Part shown: positions 1 through 7,285 of the stretch, piece by piece
Layout: each line of letters starts with the position of its first letter
How positions within the stretch are numbered: position 1 is the stretch's first letter
From: Candidatus Aminicenantota bacterium
GTDB lineage: Bacteria > Acidobacteriota > Aminicenantia > Aminicenantales > Aminicenantaceae
Reading direction: 5' to 3'
NCBI GenBank assembly: GCA_030673995.1
Contig: DAOUYU010000022.1
Location: forward strand, 1 to 14,222
DNA: 14,222 nucleotides
Made by a program: the position numbers and the translations under genes
The notes under the pieces: generated by a model
The model's input: only the letters and a program-made list of their open reading frames with translations
Told to the model about the DNA's origin: nothing
Database searches by the model: none

Positions 1-287
1 CCCTCTACCAAGCAATGGGCATCTACCTTCCCCTCATCACTACCAACTGTGCCATCATGGGATTGGCTATTATCGCAGCCAGAAAAGAATATGGCTTTGC
101 AGAAACAGTGATCTTCGGAGTCGGGGCAGGCATCGGCTTTACAATAGCCATTGTCCTCATGGCTGGAATCAGGGAGCAGCTCGAGCTGGCCGATATTCCG
201 GAAGCCTTGAAGGGGGCTGGAATTGCCCTTATCATCGCCGGAATCATGGCCCTTGCTTTTATGGGCTTTTCAGGAATGATTAAATAA
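1..287 (+). CDS. rnfA: RnfA, electron transport complex subunit A (3' part; 5' end outside window)
   Basis: This is the C-terminal part of RnfA, an integral membrane subunit of the Rnf complex. Rnf couples electron transfer between ferredoxin and NAD to ion movement across the inner membrane. The reading frame is open from the window edge (LYQA precedes the first visible Met at base 15), so that Met is internal and the true start lies upstream. The segment IYLPLITTNCA is the highly conserved RnfA/NqrE motif containing the Cys linked to the membrane iron centre in this family. Three hydrophobic helices follow, and the protein ends FMGFSGMIK. The stop codon overlaps the rnfB start by one base (TAATG), so the two are translationally coupled. 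NqrE is the close homologue, but the rnfB neighbour decides for Rnf. Confidence 0.93.
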   Translation, partial: LYQAMGIYLPLITTNCAIMGLAIIAARKEYGFAETVIFGVGAGIGFTIAIVLMAGIREQLELADIPEALKGAGIALIIAGIMALAFMGFSGMIK

Positions 288-1093
288 TGGATGTTTTGGT
301 TCCTATCTTAACCATGGCAGGCCTCGGCTTTCTCTTCTCTACCGGCCTCGTTCTTGCATACAGGAAGCTTAGAGTACATGAAGATCCAAAGATCGAAAAA
401 ATCACCGCAGCACTGCCTCAGGCTAACTGTGGTGCCTGTGGCTATTCTGGCTGTCGCGCCTTCGCCGAGGCACTGGTAAAGGGAAAAGCAGAGCCAAATA
501 GCTGTCCTATTGGCGGGGAGGAAGTCGTAAACCAGGTTGCAGAAATCCTGGGAGTCAAGGCTGGTGAAATCATCAAAAAGCTTGCACGCCTCCACTGTCG
601 TGGAAGCCATGAAGCAGCCAAAGACCGGGGGGTTTATCTGGGAATCTCTACCTGCTTAGCCGCTCACCTCCTCGGAGGGAATAAACAATGTTCCTACGGC
701 TGTCTACATTTTGGAGATTGTGCCCGGGCCTGCCCATTTGATGCAATCTATATGGGAGAAGAAGGCCTTCCCATCGTCATTGAGGAAAAGTGTACGGCGT
801 GCGGAAAATGCGTCGATGCTTGCCCGAGAACCCTCTTTGAGCTTCACCCCGTTTCTCAAGAAATAATCGTTTTTTGTCGGTCCTTAGACAGGGGGGCACC
901 CTCCAGAAAAGCCTGCAAGAATGCTTGTATCGCCTGTGGAATCTGCGCACGGGCCTGCCCTGATGCCATAATCATGGAAAACAATTTGGCCGTAATAACC
1001 GATTACAGAAAAATTGATCCTGAAAAAATTCCTGCTATTGAAAAATGCCCTACAGGCGCTATTGGTCGCCTGGAAAAGGATAATGAAGGATAA
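287..1093 (+). CDS. rnfB: RnfB, electron transport complex subunit B (polyferredoxin)
   Basis: RnfB carries electrons from ferredoxin into the Rnf complex at the cytoplasmic face of the inner membrane. The 268-residue protein begins with one N-terminal membrane helix (about residues 4-25). A four-Cys Fe-S domain follows (C48, C51, C56, C73, within NCGACGYSGC). Next come C104 and C123, and then a ferredoxin-like region: C135, C139, C145, C149, then C169-x2-C172-x2-C175-x3-C179-P, then C210, C214, C217, C220 and C224, with a last C254-P. This Cys count fits several [4Fe-4S] clusters, as in the longer RnfB proteins of anaerobes rather than the short E. coli RsxB. It starts inside the rnfA stop codon and its end overlaps the next gene by 11 bases, so it is part of an operon. 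The position after rnfA matches the usual rnfCDGEAB order. Confidence 0.95.
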   Translation: MDVLVPILTMAGLGFLFSTGLVLAYRKLRVHEDPKIEKITAALPQANCGACGYSGCRAFAEALVKGKAEPNSCPIGGEEVVNQVAEILGVKAGEIIKKLARLHCRGSHEAAKDRGVYLGISTCLAAHLLGGNKQCSYGCLHFGDCARACPFDAIYMGEEGLPIVIEEKCTACGKCVDACPRTLFELHPVSQEIIVFCRSLDRGAPSRKACKNACIACGICARACPDAIIMENNLAVITDYRKIDPEKIPAIEKCPTGAIGRLEKDNEG

Positions 1094-1550
1094 AGGCTGG
1101 GTTGTAAGCACAAAAGACGATCTGGCACAGATCGAGGTTGCATGCCTCACGGATTCCTGCCAAAAATGCGCGGCGCGCAACATCTGTGCTGGAAATAATC
1201 AATCGAAAGGTCTGCTCACCGTTAAAAATCCTTTGAATGCATGCTCAGGAGATGAAGTCGAGGTTGAAATCCCCGATACGAAATATAACATGGCTTTGAT
1301 CCTTCTTTTTGGCTCTTTGCTCGTTGCCTCTCTTCTGGGGATGGGAGTCGGATATGTATTATCTCCCCTTCTCCCTCTCTCCTCACAAGAAACGAGTTTT
1401 TTCGGCCTGCTGCTTTTTCTTATAATAGCAGGGATTACTCTCTGGCGGCATTTTCATAAAAAAGACAATGCCCATCTTTATCCTGTCATCATAGATATCA
1501 TTAAAAATGAAAGCAGCTATGATAAAAAAAGGGGACAGGCAACTTTTTAA
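1083..1550 (+). CDS. RseC/SoxR-reducing-system family membrane protein at the end of the rnf operon
   Basis: A 155-residue membrane protein of the RseC type. An N-terminal soluble part carries four cysteines (C21, C26, C29, C35) in the pattern Cx4Cx2Cx5C, followed by a small beta-rich region (TVKNP...GDEVEVEIP). Two membrane helices lie at about residues 61-90 and 97-115. In E. coli, RseC works with the Rsx/Rnf complex in keeping SoxR reduced, and RseC-like genes often follow rnf genes in other bacteria. The ATG at 1083 overlaps the last 11 bases of rnfB and is preceded by a purine-rich GGAAAAGGA. A longer reading with an upstream ATG at 1014 would overlap rnfB deeply and adds no family sequence. 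The last eight residues (KKRGQATF) are encoded by a dispersed inverted repeat (1524-1578), so the natural C-terminus was probably different. The exact biochemical role is not known from sequence. Confidence 0.82.
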   Translation: MKDKGWVVSTKDDLAQIEVACLTDSCQKCAARNICAGNNQSKGLLTVKNPLNACSGDEVEVEIPDTKYNMALILLFGSLLVASLLGMGVGYVLSPLLPLSSQETSFFGLLLFLIIAGITLWRHFHKKDNAHLYPVIIDIIKNESSYDKKRGQATF

Positions 1551-1578
1551 GAAAAAAAGTAGCCTGTCCCCTTTTTTT
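1524..1578. terminator. Long inverted repeat / likely bidirectional terminator between rnf operon and dnaN
   Basis: Left arm 1524-1548 (A7, then GGGGACAGGCAAC, then T5) pairs with right arm 1552-1578 around a three-base loop (AAG). The arms match over 25 positions with one mismatch (AAC against TAC). The arrangement A-tract, GC-rich stem, T-tract gives a U-run after the stem on both strands. It therefore can terminate both the rnf operon, whose last stop lies inside the repeat, and the convergent dnaN transcript. The length and near identity of the arms are greater than an ordinary terminator needs and suggest a dispersed REP-like element. Confidence 0.7.
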
Positions 1579-1587
1579 CCTGTCTCT

Positions 1588-1616
1588 TTTTTTCTGTCTT
1601 TTGTTGACAGAAAAAA
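1588..1616. repeat. Perfect 11-bp inverted repeat downstream of dnaN
   Basis: TTTTTTCTGTC (1588-1598), a seven-base loop, then GACAGAAAAAA (1606-1616). It lies in the convergent gap between the rnf operon and dnaN. The polarity is T-tract then A-tract, so no U-run follows the stem on either strand. It is therefore not a standard intrinsic terminator. It may protect the 3' end of the dnaN mRNA or be a degraded repeat. Confidence 0.45.
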
Positions 1617-1629
1617 GACCCCTCTCTTC

Positions 1630-2730
1630 CTATAATTTCATAGGCATAAGAACATAAACATAATCGATTTCTTCCTCAACTTCCGGTTTTATCAAAACTG
1701 AACTGTTTGTATCTTTTAATTCAAATAGAATTGTCTCTGCCTTAACGGTTGAGAGAAAATCAAGAAGATATTGGGAATTAAACCCAATTTCTACATCTTC
1801 ACCATTATAATCAGCATCAACTTTATCTCTAGCCTCTCCTATCTCTGGATTGGATGAAAAAAGATTTATCTCGTTTTTTCCAACATTGAATTTTATTCCT
1901 CTTGACCTCTCTGTAGAAAATAAAGAAACCCTCCTGATCGCACTCGTGATTTCGTCTTTTGAGACTTTAAGTATGTTTGGATTATCCTTCGGGATGACTG
2001 CTTCAAAATTTGGAAATTTGCCTTCGATGATTCTTGATATCAGCGTTCTATTCTCTACCTTAAAAAAAAGATTGTTTTCATCGAGGTCAAATTCAACCGA
2101 TTCTCCCTCAAATTTTCTAATCTCACTCAGGGTCTTTTTAGCTATTATTGTCCTTATTTCCTCTTCCATTTTCATTTTATCTATTGTCTTTGACGCATGC
2201 GCCAATCTATGTCCGTCTGTACTCACCAGCTCCATAGAATTATCACTAAGGATCAATAAGGCCCCGCTGAGATAATATCTTTGTTCTTGTGTTATGGAAT
2301 TGTAAACTTTATCAATCATTTCTTTAAATATATCTAAAGAAATTACAATTTTTTTCTCGAATTTCGGTTCCGGAACCTGAGGATAGTCCTCATTTGACAA
2401 ACAGAGAACTTTAAACTCACTCTTCCCTGATCTAATCTCCATAGTTAGCTCTTCTTTTTCTTTAAACGTAATTTCCTTGCCGTCAGGAACGGATTTGACA
2501 ATTTCAAAAATCTTTTTTCCGGACAGTGTTATAGAACCTTCTTCTTCAACATCTGCCTTGAAATGTGTTTTTAGCCCTACTTCAAGATCAGTACCGATAA
2601 GATTTACCCTGTCTTTGGAAGCATCGATAAGGATATTAGCAAGGATTGGCATCGTAGTTCTCTTTTCAACTATTCCTTGGAGGAGCTGAAGTTCATTAAG
2701 AATATCTTCTTTTTTAGTCGAGAATTTCAT
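1630..2730 (-). CDS. dnaN: DNA polymerase III beta subunit (sliding clamp)
   Basis: DnaN forms the dimeric ring clamp that holds DNA polymerase III on the template. The 366-residue protein has normal length and three successive clamp domains (roughly 1-120, 121-245, 246-366). Recognisable stretches are the N-terminal MPILANILIDA, the domain-two LVSTDGHRLA, the GKFPNFEAVIP segment and the conserved C-terminal YVLMPMKL, which in this family lines the protein-binding pocket. An AAGGTGG ribosome site lies a few bases before the ATG. It follows dnaA on the same strand after a 113-base AT-rich spacer, the classical dnaA-dnaN arrangement. The usual next gene, recF, is missing here; the neighbour is the convergent rnf operon. 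Confidence 0.98.
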   Translation of the reverse strand: MKFSTKKEDILNELQLLQGIVEKRTTMPILANILIDASKDRVNLIGTDLEVGLKTHFKADVEEEGSITLSGKKIFEIVKSVPDGKEITFKEKEELTMEIRSGKSEFKVLCLSNEDYPQVPEPKFEKKIVISLDIFKEMIDKVYNSITQEQRYYLSGALLILSDNSMELVSTDGHRLAHASKTIDKMKMEEEIRTIIAKKTLSEIRKFEGESVEFDLDENNLFFKVENRTLISRIIEGKFPNFEAVIPKDNPNILKVSKDEITSAIRRVSLFSTERSRGIKFNVGKNEINLFSSNPEIGEARDKVDADYNGEDVEIGFNSQYLLDFLSTVKAETILFELKDTNSSVLIKPEVEEEIDYVYVLMPMKL

Positions 2731-2760
2731 TTTTCCACCTTTCTTAGTATGTCTTTATAG

Positions 2761-2843
2761 TATTTTTATATATGATTAAATTAAATAATATAATAAATAA
2801 AATCAATTAAAATGTGAAAATAATTTATAACTCATTGATTTTA
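2761..2843. other. Extremely AT-rich dnaA-dnaN spacer (candidate DNA unwinding element / dnaN promoter region)
   Basis: Only 7 of these 83 bases are G or C. The stretch lies directly between the dnaA stop and the dnaN leader. In many bacteria the unwinding element of oriC is an AT-rich tract next to dnaA, and here DnaA-box-like sites lie on the other side of the gene (4189-4220). I see no clear DnaA box inside the tract itself. It must also hold any dnaN promoter, but the AT-richness prevents a convincing choice of -35/-10 boxes. Confidence 0.4.
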
Positions 2844-4175
2844 TTATCGAATATGGCTAATAAAAGTGTTCATTTCTTTGTTGAATTCTTTATCTTTAAT
2901 GCGCAGCTTTTCTATTTTTCTTATGCTGTGAATCACGGTTGTATGGTGTTTTCCACCGAATTTTTTACCTATTTCAGAGAGGGAATTTTTTGTTAACTCT
3001 TTCGAAAGATACATGGCTATTTGACGGGGAAAAGCTACTTCAGGCGAATTATTTTTCGATTTAAGCTGCGGGAGCTTTATTTTCATTTTATGGCAGACTA
3101 TCTTCTGGATCTTTTCAACAGTTATTACACTCAAAGAGGAATCCAGGAGACCTTTTAAGGCTTCTTTAGTCAAGTCTATATCGATTTTTTCGCCTTTCAA
3201 AGAAGCATATGCAATCACCCGGCGCAAATATCCTTCTAGAACCCGTATGTTTGATTGAACCTTATCTGCAATATAGAGCGTAACACTCTCTGGGAGGACG
3301 ACTCCTTCCAGCTCTGATTTTTTCTTCAGAATTGCAATTCTTGTTTCGATGTCCGGAGGTTTCAAGTCCGCGATCAATCCCCACTCGAAACGAGAGCGAA
3401 ACCTCTCTTCAAGATTAGGAATTTCGTTAGGAGAACAATCACTGGAGATCACGATCTGTTTCTGGCTGTCGTAGAGGTGATTAAAAGTATGAAAGAATTC
3501 CTCCTTTGTCCGCTCTTTCCCGGAAATGTAATGGATATCGTCCATTAGGAGGACATCGACACTTCTGTATTTCTGACGAAAATCGAGAATCTTGCCGTAT
3601 TGGAGGTGGTTGATCAGGTCATTCATGAATTGTTCAGTCGTAATGTATAAGATTTTCACGCGACCGCTATTACGAAGAATGAAATGTCCGATAGCATTCA
3701 TTAAGTGCGTCTTTCCTAAGCCTGCTCCGCCGTAAAGATAGAGTGGATTGTAAGATTTGGCAGGATTTTTGGCCACCGCTGACGTGGCCGCCTGAGCAAA
3801 TTGGTTGCAGGATCCTACAACGAAATTTTCAAAGGTGTAATTCGGATTCAGGTTAGGATTAAGAAGCATTTCTTGTTTTGTTTTTCTTTCATGTGGGGAG
3901 CGTCTCATAAAAGGTGAGGGGGTCTCGTCGAAAATATATTTGATATCAAAAACTTTTCCTAGAGCCTCCTTCGAACGTCTGCTTATAAGGCTTGAATAAT
4001 GAAAGGACAGCCAATCTTTAAAATATGAATTAGGAACTTTTATATACAGGGAATCTGCCTCTTTTCCTATATAAGAGGTTGGTTCAAACCAGGTTTCGTA
4101 GCTGTTCTTATCAATGTCTTTTTGGAGGGAGTTCATGATTTGAAGCCAGGGGTTGAGTTTGTCTTCAGGTTCCAT
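2844..4175 (-). CDS. dnaA: Chromosomal replication initiator protein DnaA
   Basis: DnaA binds DnaA boxes at oriC, oligomerises with ATP and opens the origin. The 443-residue protein has the normal layout. Domain I spans about 1-85 (NSYETWFEP...), followed by a short linker. The AAA+ domain begins near TFENFVVGSCNQFA, with Walker A GGAGLGKT (149-156), Walker B DVLLMDD (207-213) and the ERFRSRFEWG arginine-finger segment near 258-266. The C-terminal DNA-binding helix-turn-helix carries FGGKHHTTVIHS, a variant of the family signature in which the usual R/K-D pair reads K-H. No strong ribosome site precedes the ATG. DnaA-box-like sites sit 14-45 bases upstream of the start, consistent with autoregulation and/or an origin. 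It is divided from the following outer-membrane gene by only 133 bases. Confidence 0.98.
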   Translation of the reverse strand: MEPEDKLNPWLQIMNSLQKDIDKNSYETWFEPTSYIGKEADSLYIKVPNSYFKDWLSFHYSSLISRRSKEALGKVFDIKYIFDETPSPFMRRSPHERKTKQEMLLNPNLNPNYTFENFVVGSCNQFAQAATSAVAKNPAKSYNPLYLYGGAGLGKTHLMNAIGHFILRNSGRVKILYITTEQFMNDLINHLQYGKILDFRQKYRSVDVLLMDDIHYISGKERTKEEFFHTFNHLYDSQKQIVISSDCSPNEIPNLEERFRSRFEWGLIADLKPPDIETRIAILKKKSELEGVVLPESVTLYIADKVQSNIRVLEGYLRRVIAYASLKGEKIDIDLTKEALKGLLDSSLSVITVEKIQKIVCHKMKIKLPQLKSKNNSPEVAFPRQIAMYLSKELTKNSLSEIGKKFGGKHHTTVIHSIRKIEKLRIKDKEFNKEMNTFISHIR

Positions 4176-4188
4176 TTTTACGGCTTAG

Positions 4189-4220
4189 ATTTCCACAGGT
4201 TTATCCACACATGTGGAAAA
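4189..4220. promoter_or_regulatory. DnaA-box cluster upstream of dnaA (candidate oriC or dnaA autoregulation)
   Basis: A perfect DnaA box TTATCCACA lies at 4201-4209 on the plus strand. TTTTCCACA (one mismatch) lies on the minus strand at 4212-4220, and ATTTCCACA (two mismatches) on the plus strand at 4189-4197. The first two are head-to-head, making the palindrome TCCACA-CA-TGTGGA at 4204-4217. They sit just upstream of the dnaA start codon, where such sites serve in autoregulation and, in many bacteria, in origin function. Confidence 0.65.
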
Positions 4221-4308
4221 ACCTTCTTTGTTTAGTTTAGAAGGGAAGATAAGGCGAGGCTATAGTAGCACTCCCATCGATGGATTTCAAGAATTTTGTT
4301 TTAAATTC

Positions 4309-7272
4309 TTAAAAATCGTACCCGATCCAGAATACCGTTCTAAATTTACCCCATGCATTAAACTTAAAAGGCTGAGACATATCTTCCCAGTCGAGCATTC
4401 TGGCAAATTCGAGATGTATGGGAAGACCGAGGAAGAAGAATTCAAATCCGTAGCCGTAAGAACCAATAGCATCTGAAACTTTAAAGAGAGGCCGTGATGG
4501 ATCGTCCGGATCGAACTCGATAAAAGTTACCATTTTAGCTGGAAACCCTTTGGTTCTTGCCCGAGTAATATCGAAGAAAAGGGTTCCCCGGATAGGGCCT
4601 ATCTGGCCGATGAGCGTCGAGGCCGCGTTTACGAGGGGGAACCTGAATTCGAGGTTCGAAAACCACATCTCGTTGCCAATAATACTGTAAAAGTCCATAG
4701 AGCGGACCTGGTTGTTCCCTCCATAGTAAAATATAAAAGGATTCTTTCCCCGGCTGGCAAAGGCATTAAAGCGAAACGCCAGAAGAGTGCTTGAACCGAG
4801 CGAAAGATAGTGTCGATAGTCTGCTTCAAGAGTCGTGTTCTGTATAAAGGCGCCTGATATGGGGAGGGCCTGGGAGAAGGAGAGAGCGAAAGTGTTTCCG
4901 GAGATCGGCCCGTAGGGAAACTTAAAGCGCGTGGTTTCCCCGATAATGGAAAAGGAGGCAGAAAGCAGGTTTCCATTCAAGAACTGCTGGGAAGGGCCTC
5001 TTGAGATAGTAATGGTAGGATCGTAATATTCTTCTGCGTAATTGTTATATGAGAGAGATGCAGACGCTCTGTAATATAAATTAAAAGCGTAATAGGCAGA
5101 GAGGTTAACTCCTGTAATTTTCCTTGTGGCCAGGGCATCCCTGTAATTCAAGAAACTGGAGTAAAGAGGATCATAATAGAGGTAAGGATTGTAATAAAAC
5201 AGGGTGTAATGATAGGCTCTCAGCATGAACTGGAGCCTTCTTTTTTGATTAATGTATGCGAAGTCGTACGACCGGAAATTCCTGACCTGATAAGCCTGGA
5301 GAGAGAAGATATAGTCACCCAACAGGTCGGAGAAACGGATAGAGGAGCCTCCGTATATGGACCCGTCAGAGGAAATAAAGGTGTCGACTGGCGGTCTTCC
5401 CATGAGATACAGTTTGCCCATGCCTTTATAAGGCTTGATTTTCTCCTTATTTATGTCTAGAGAGATAAGAGGCTCGAACCGCTTGAATTTTTCCAGTGGT
5501 TTTTCAGTAAAGGTTATCGTTTTTTCAACCTCCCCTTCAAGCTCACTCCTAAAAAGCTGGATGGCCCCCTTGTTAAAAGAGCCAAAAATGATCGTTTTCT
5601 GACCCTTGGGATCAGGGATAGGGAGAAAATTGCCGGTCCTTACATCTGTGTAACGCTTGAGTTCCCCGGTCTCAAGATGCAGGGAGTAAATGTTAAAGGC
5701 TTCCCGCATGTCGCCGGAAAAATATAATTCTTTGGAATCAAAGGAAAAATGGGGTGTGATTGTATTTCCTTTGCCAAATGTCAGTTGTGTCTTTTTTTTT
5801 AAATTATTCAAAGGAGAGAGGAAGAGCTTGTCATAGGCATCCAGGCGAATGGTATAGGCCACCTGATGCCCATCCGGGGATATCGCGGGGGCTTTCTCGA
5901 ACAGGTCATCTTCGGTCAAATTGAGGAATTTTTCAGTTGACAGATTGACCTTGAAGATGTCATGGATTCCCTCATGAAAAGCTGTAAAGAGAAGATCTTC
6001 TCCTTCGGGAGAGAAGCAGGGAGAGGAGGGCTGGTCAAAGGGAATGTTGATTTTTTTCTGTGTTTTTCCGGTTATGGGATCGAGTATCAAAAGAGAATAT
6101 TTCTGACCGGAGCGGGCGAAGAAAGCGATTCTGTCTCCATCAGTGGACCAGGTGATGTCTTTTCCTTTTGAAGGGTTGATGTCATATCTGATGTATTCGT
6201 ACTTGAGAGTGTAACCCTTTGTTAAATTTTTGATCACAGAGCCATCTTTGGTTGAGATAAGGAGGATATCGTAGTCATTGTCCCTTGCGTTTACAGTCAA
6301 GACAGCAACGATCTCTCCTGAAGGAGATACGTCATGTGAGAGAGAGAAGTAATACGGATTCAGCGGAAATTCAGGGCCAAGAGCAATACTGTAGTTCTCT
6401 GGATTCTCCCTTGGTAGAAATTTCTTGAAACGGTTGCGCAGGTATTTTTTAAATTCATGGTTGAACTCTTTATACTTCATATTGAAGGTTTTTTGGACAG
6501 GATTTCTCCTTCCAATAATGGGTGAAGGGGAGCGCTTCAAAGAGTGCCAGAACTCCCTTATCCCTGTTTTTCCGAATTTCGATTCGATAAAATCAAAAAT
6601 GGCATGGCCAAAATCATAACTTGGAGGACGGGGTAAAGGATAGCGAGAGAAGATGGAGCCTGATTGGGAAAGCTCCGGGATTCGGTCGTTGAGGACAGCA
6701 TCTCTGACAATTAACAACGACCAGTAGGACCAGGCCTCGGTGTTATACTCGGCCCAGCCTTCCATAATCCAGCCCGCGGGATAACGCATAGAAGTCGCTG
6801 CCCCGCCCGGGCTTCCAAAGAGCAGATCAAATTGGAAAATATGGGAGAGCTCGTGTTCGATAAGATCTTGAATCTCTTCCAGGGGCATGTCTCCGTAGAT
6901 GATAACACGGTAGAGGATTGGCTCCGAGACTCCCAGGATTCCTTCTGAGGCTGGCAAAAGGTTTGTCTGCTCAAAGTCTGTGTAGGTCTTGTAATAAATG
7001 AGGGGAACGGGTGCAGAAAGCGCGTGTTTGACGGACTGGCTTATTTTTTGATAGGCGCTTTCAGACATCTCGGCGATATATTTTAAGATTTGAGGATTAT
7101 CAATGTAATGGAAAATATTGAAATGGTCGGTTTTGTAACTGTTCCAGTCGAATTTTTCAAAGAGGACCTTGTTCTTCCCGTAATAAGGGAAATAGTAGGA
7201 CTGGGCAAGGCTCAGGGGAACCCAGAGGATGAGGAACAGAAGAAAAAAGAGATATTTTATGTAATGTTTCAT
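4309..7272 (-). CDS. Secreted gluzincin-like peptidase / TolB-type PD40 propeller / outer-membrane beta-barrel fusion protein
   Basis: A 987-residue envelope protein that I do not know by name. It begins with a signal peptide (hydrophobic core 7-20, likely cleavage after SLA near residue 23). A peptidase-MA-like zinc domain follows, with H140-E141-L-S-H144 and a downstream E171 in MEGWAEY, the expected ligand pattern of an active gluzincin. Residues from about 320 to 640 hold repeated beta-propeller blades of the PD40/TolB type (SPSGEIVAVL, STDGDRIAFFA, SPEGEDLLFTA, SPDGHQVAYTI). From about 680 the sequence becomes aromatic and amphipathic, like the surface-antigen/BamA-type barrel, and ends WIGYDF with a terminal Phe, as expected for barrel assembly. 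The start is chosen at 7272 because AAGGAG (7280-7285) lies correctly before it; an in-frame ATG at 7326 would lie inside the upstream gene. Gap to that gene is 13 bases, so they form an operon. Substrate and role are unknown. Confidence 0.8.
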   Translation of the reverse strand: MKHYIKYLFFLLFLILWVPLSLAQSYYFPYYGKNKVLFEKFDWNSYKTDHFNIFHYIDNPQILKYIAEMSESAYQKISQSVKHALSAPVPLIYYKTYTDFEQTNLLPASEGILGVSEPILYRVIIYGDMPLEEIQDLIEHELSHIFQFDLLFGSPGGAATSMRYPAGWIMEGWAEYNTEAWSYWSLLIVRDAVLNDRIPELSQSGSIFSRYPLPRPPSYDFGHAIFDFIESKFGKTGIREFWHSLKRSPSPIIGRRNPVQKTFNMKYKEFNHEFKKYLRNRFKKFLPRENPENYSIALGPEFPLNPYYFSLSHDVSPSGEIVAVLTVNARDNDYDILLISTKDGSVIKNLTKGYTLKYEYIRYDINPSKGKDITWSTDGDRIAFFARSGQKYSLLILDPITGKTQKKINIPFDQPSSPCFSPEGEDLLFTAFHEGIHDIFKVNLSTEKFLNLTEDDLFEKAPAISPDGHQVAYTIRLDAYDKLFLSPLNNLKKKTQLTFGKGNTITPHFSFDSKELYFSGDMREAFNIYSLHLETGELKRYTDVRTGNFLPIPDPKGQKTIIFGSFNKGAIQLFRSELEGEVEKTITFTEKPLEKFKRFEPLISLDINKEKIKPYKGMGKLYLMGRPPVDTFISSDGSIYGGSSIRFSDLLGDYIFSLQAYQVRNFRSYDFAYINQKRRLQFMLRAYHYTLFYYNPYLYYDPLYSSFLNYRDALATRKITGVNLSAYYAFNLYYRASASLSYNNYAEEYYDPTITISRGPSQQFLNGNLLSASFSIIGETTRFKFPYGPISGNTFALSFSQALPISGAFIQNTTLEADYRHYLSLGSSTLLAFRFNAFASRGKNPFIFYYGGNNQVRSMDFYSIIGNEMWFSNLEFRFPLVNAASTLIGQIGPIRGTLFFDITRARTKGFPAKMVTFIEFDPDDPSRPLFKVSDAIGSYGYGFEFFFLGLPIHLEFARMLDWEDMSQPFKFNAWGKFRTVFWIGYDF

Positions 7273-7279
7273 AGGGATT

Positions 7280-7285
7280 CTCCTT
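7280..7285 (-). promoter_or_regulatory. Ribosome binding site that fixes the start of the peptidase-propeller-barrel gene
   Basis: AAGGAG on the minus strand, seven bases before the ATG at 7272 and right after the stop codon of the upstream lipoprotein gene. It supports the 7272 start over the in-frame ATG at 7326. Confidence 0.75.

Noticed and set aside
15..17. ATG at 15 as the start of the first gene
   Set aside because: The frame is open to the window edge and upstream codons (LYQA) continue the RnfA alignment, so this Met is internal.
1850..2275. Plus-strand open frame of 141 residues
   Set aside because: It lies wholly inside dnaN on the opposite strand, and its sequence looks like an antisense translation with no domain.
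4213..4476. Plus-strand open frame of 87 residues upstream of dnaA
   Set aside because: It overlaps DnaA-box sites and the antisense of the barrel gene, has no ribosome site and no recognisable family.
4629..4976. Minus-strand 115-residue frame inside the barrel gene
   Set aside because: Out-of-frame shadow of the peptidase-propeller-barrel gene, Pro/Ser/Arg-rich without domain features.
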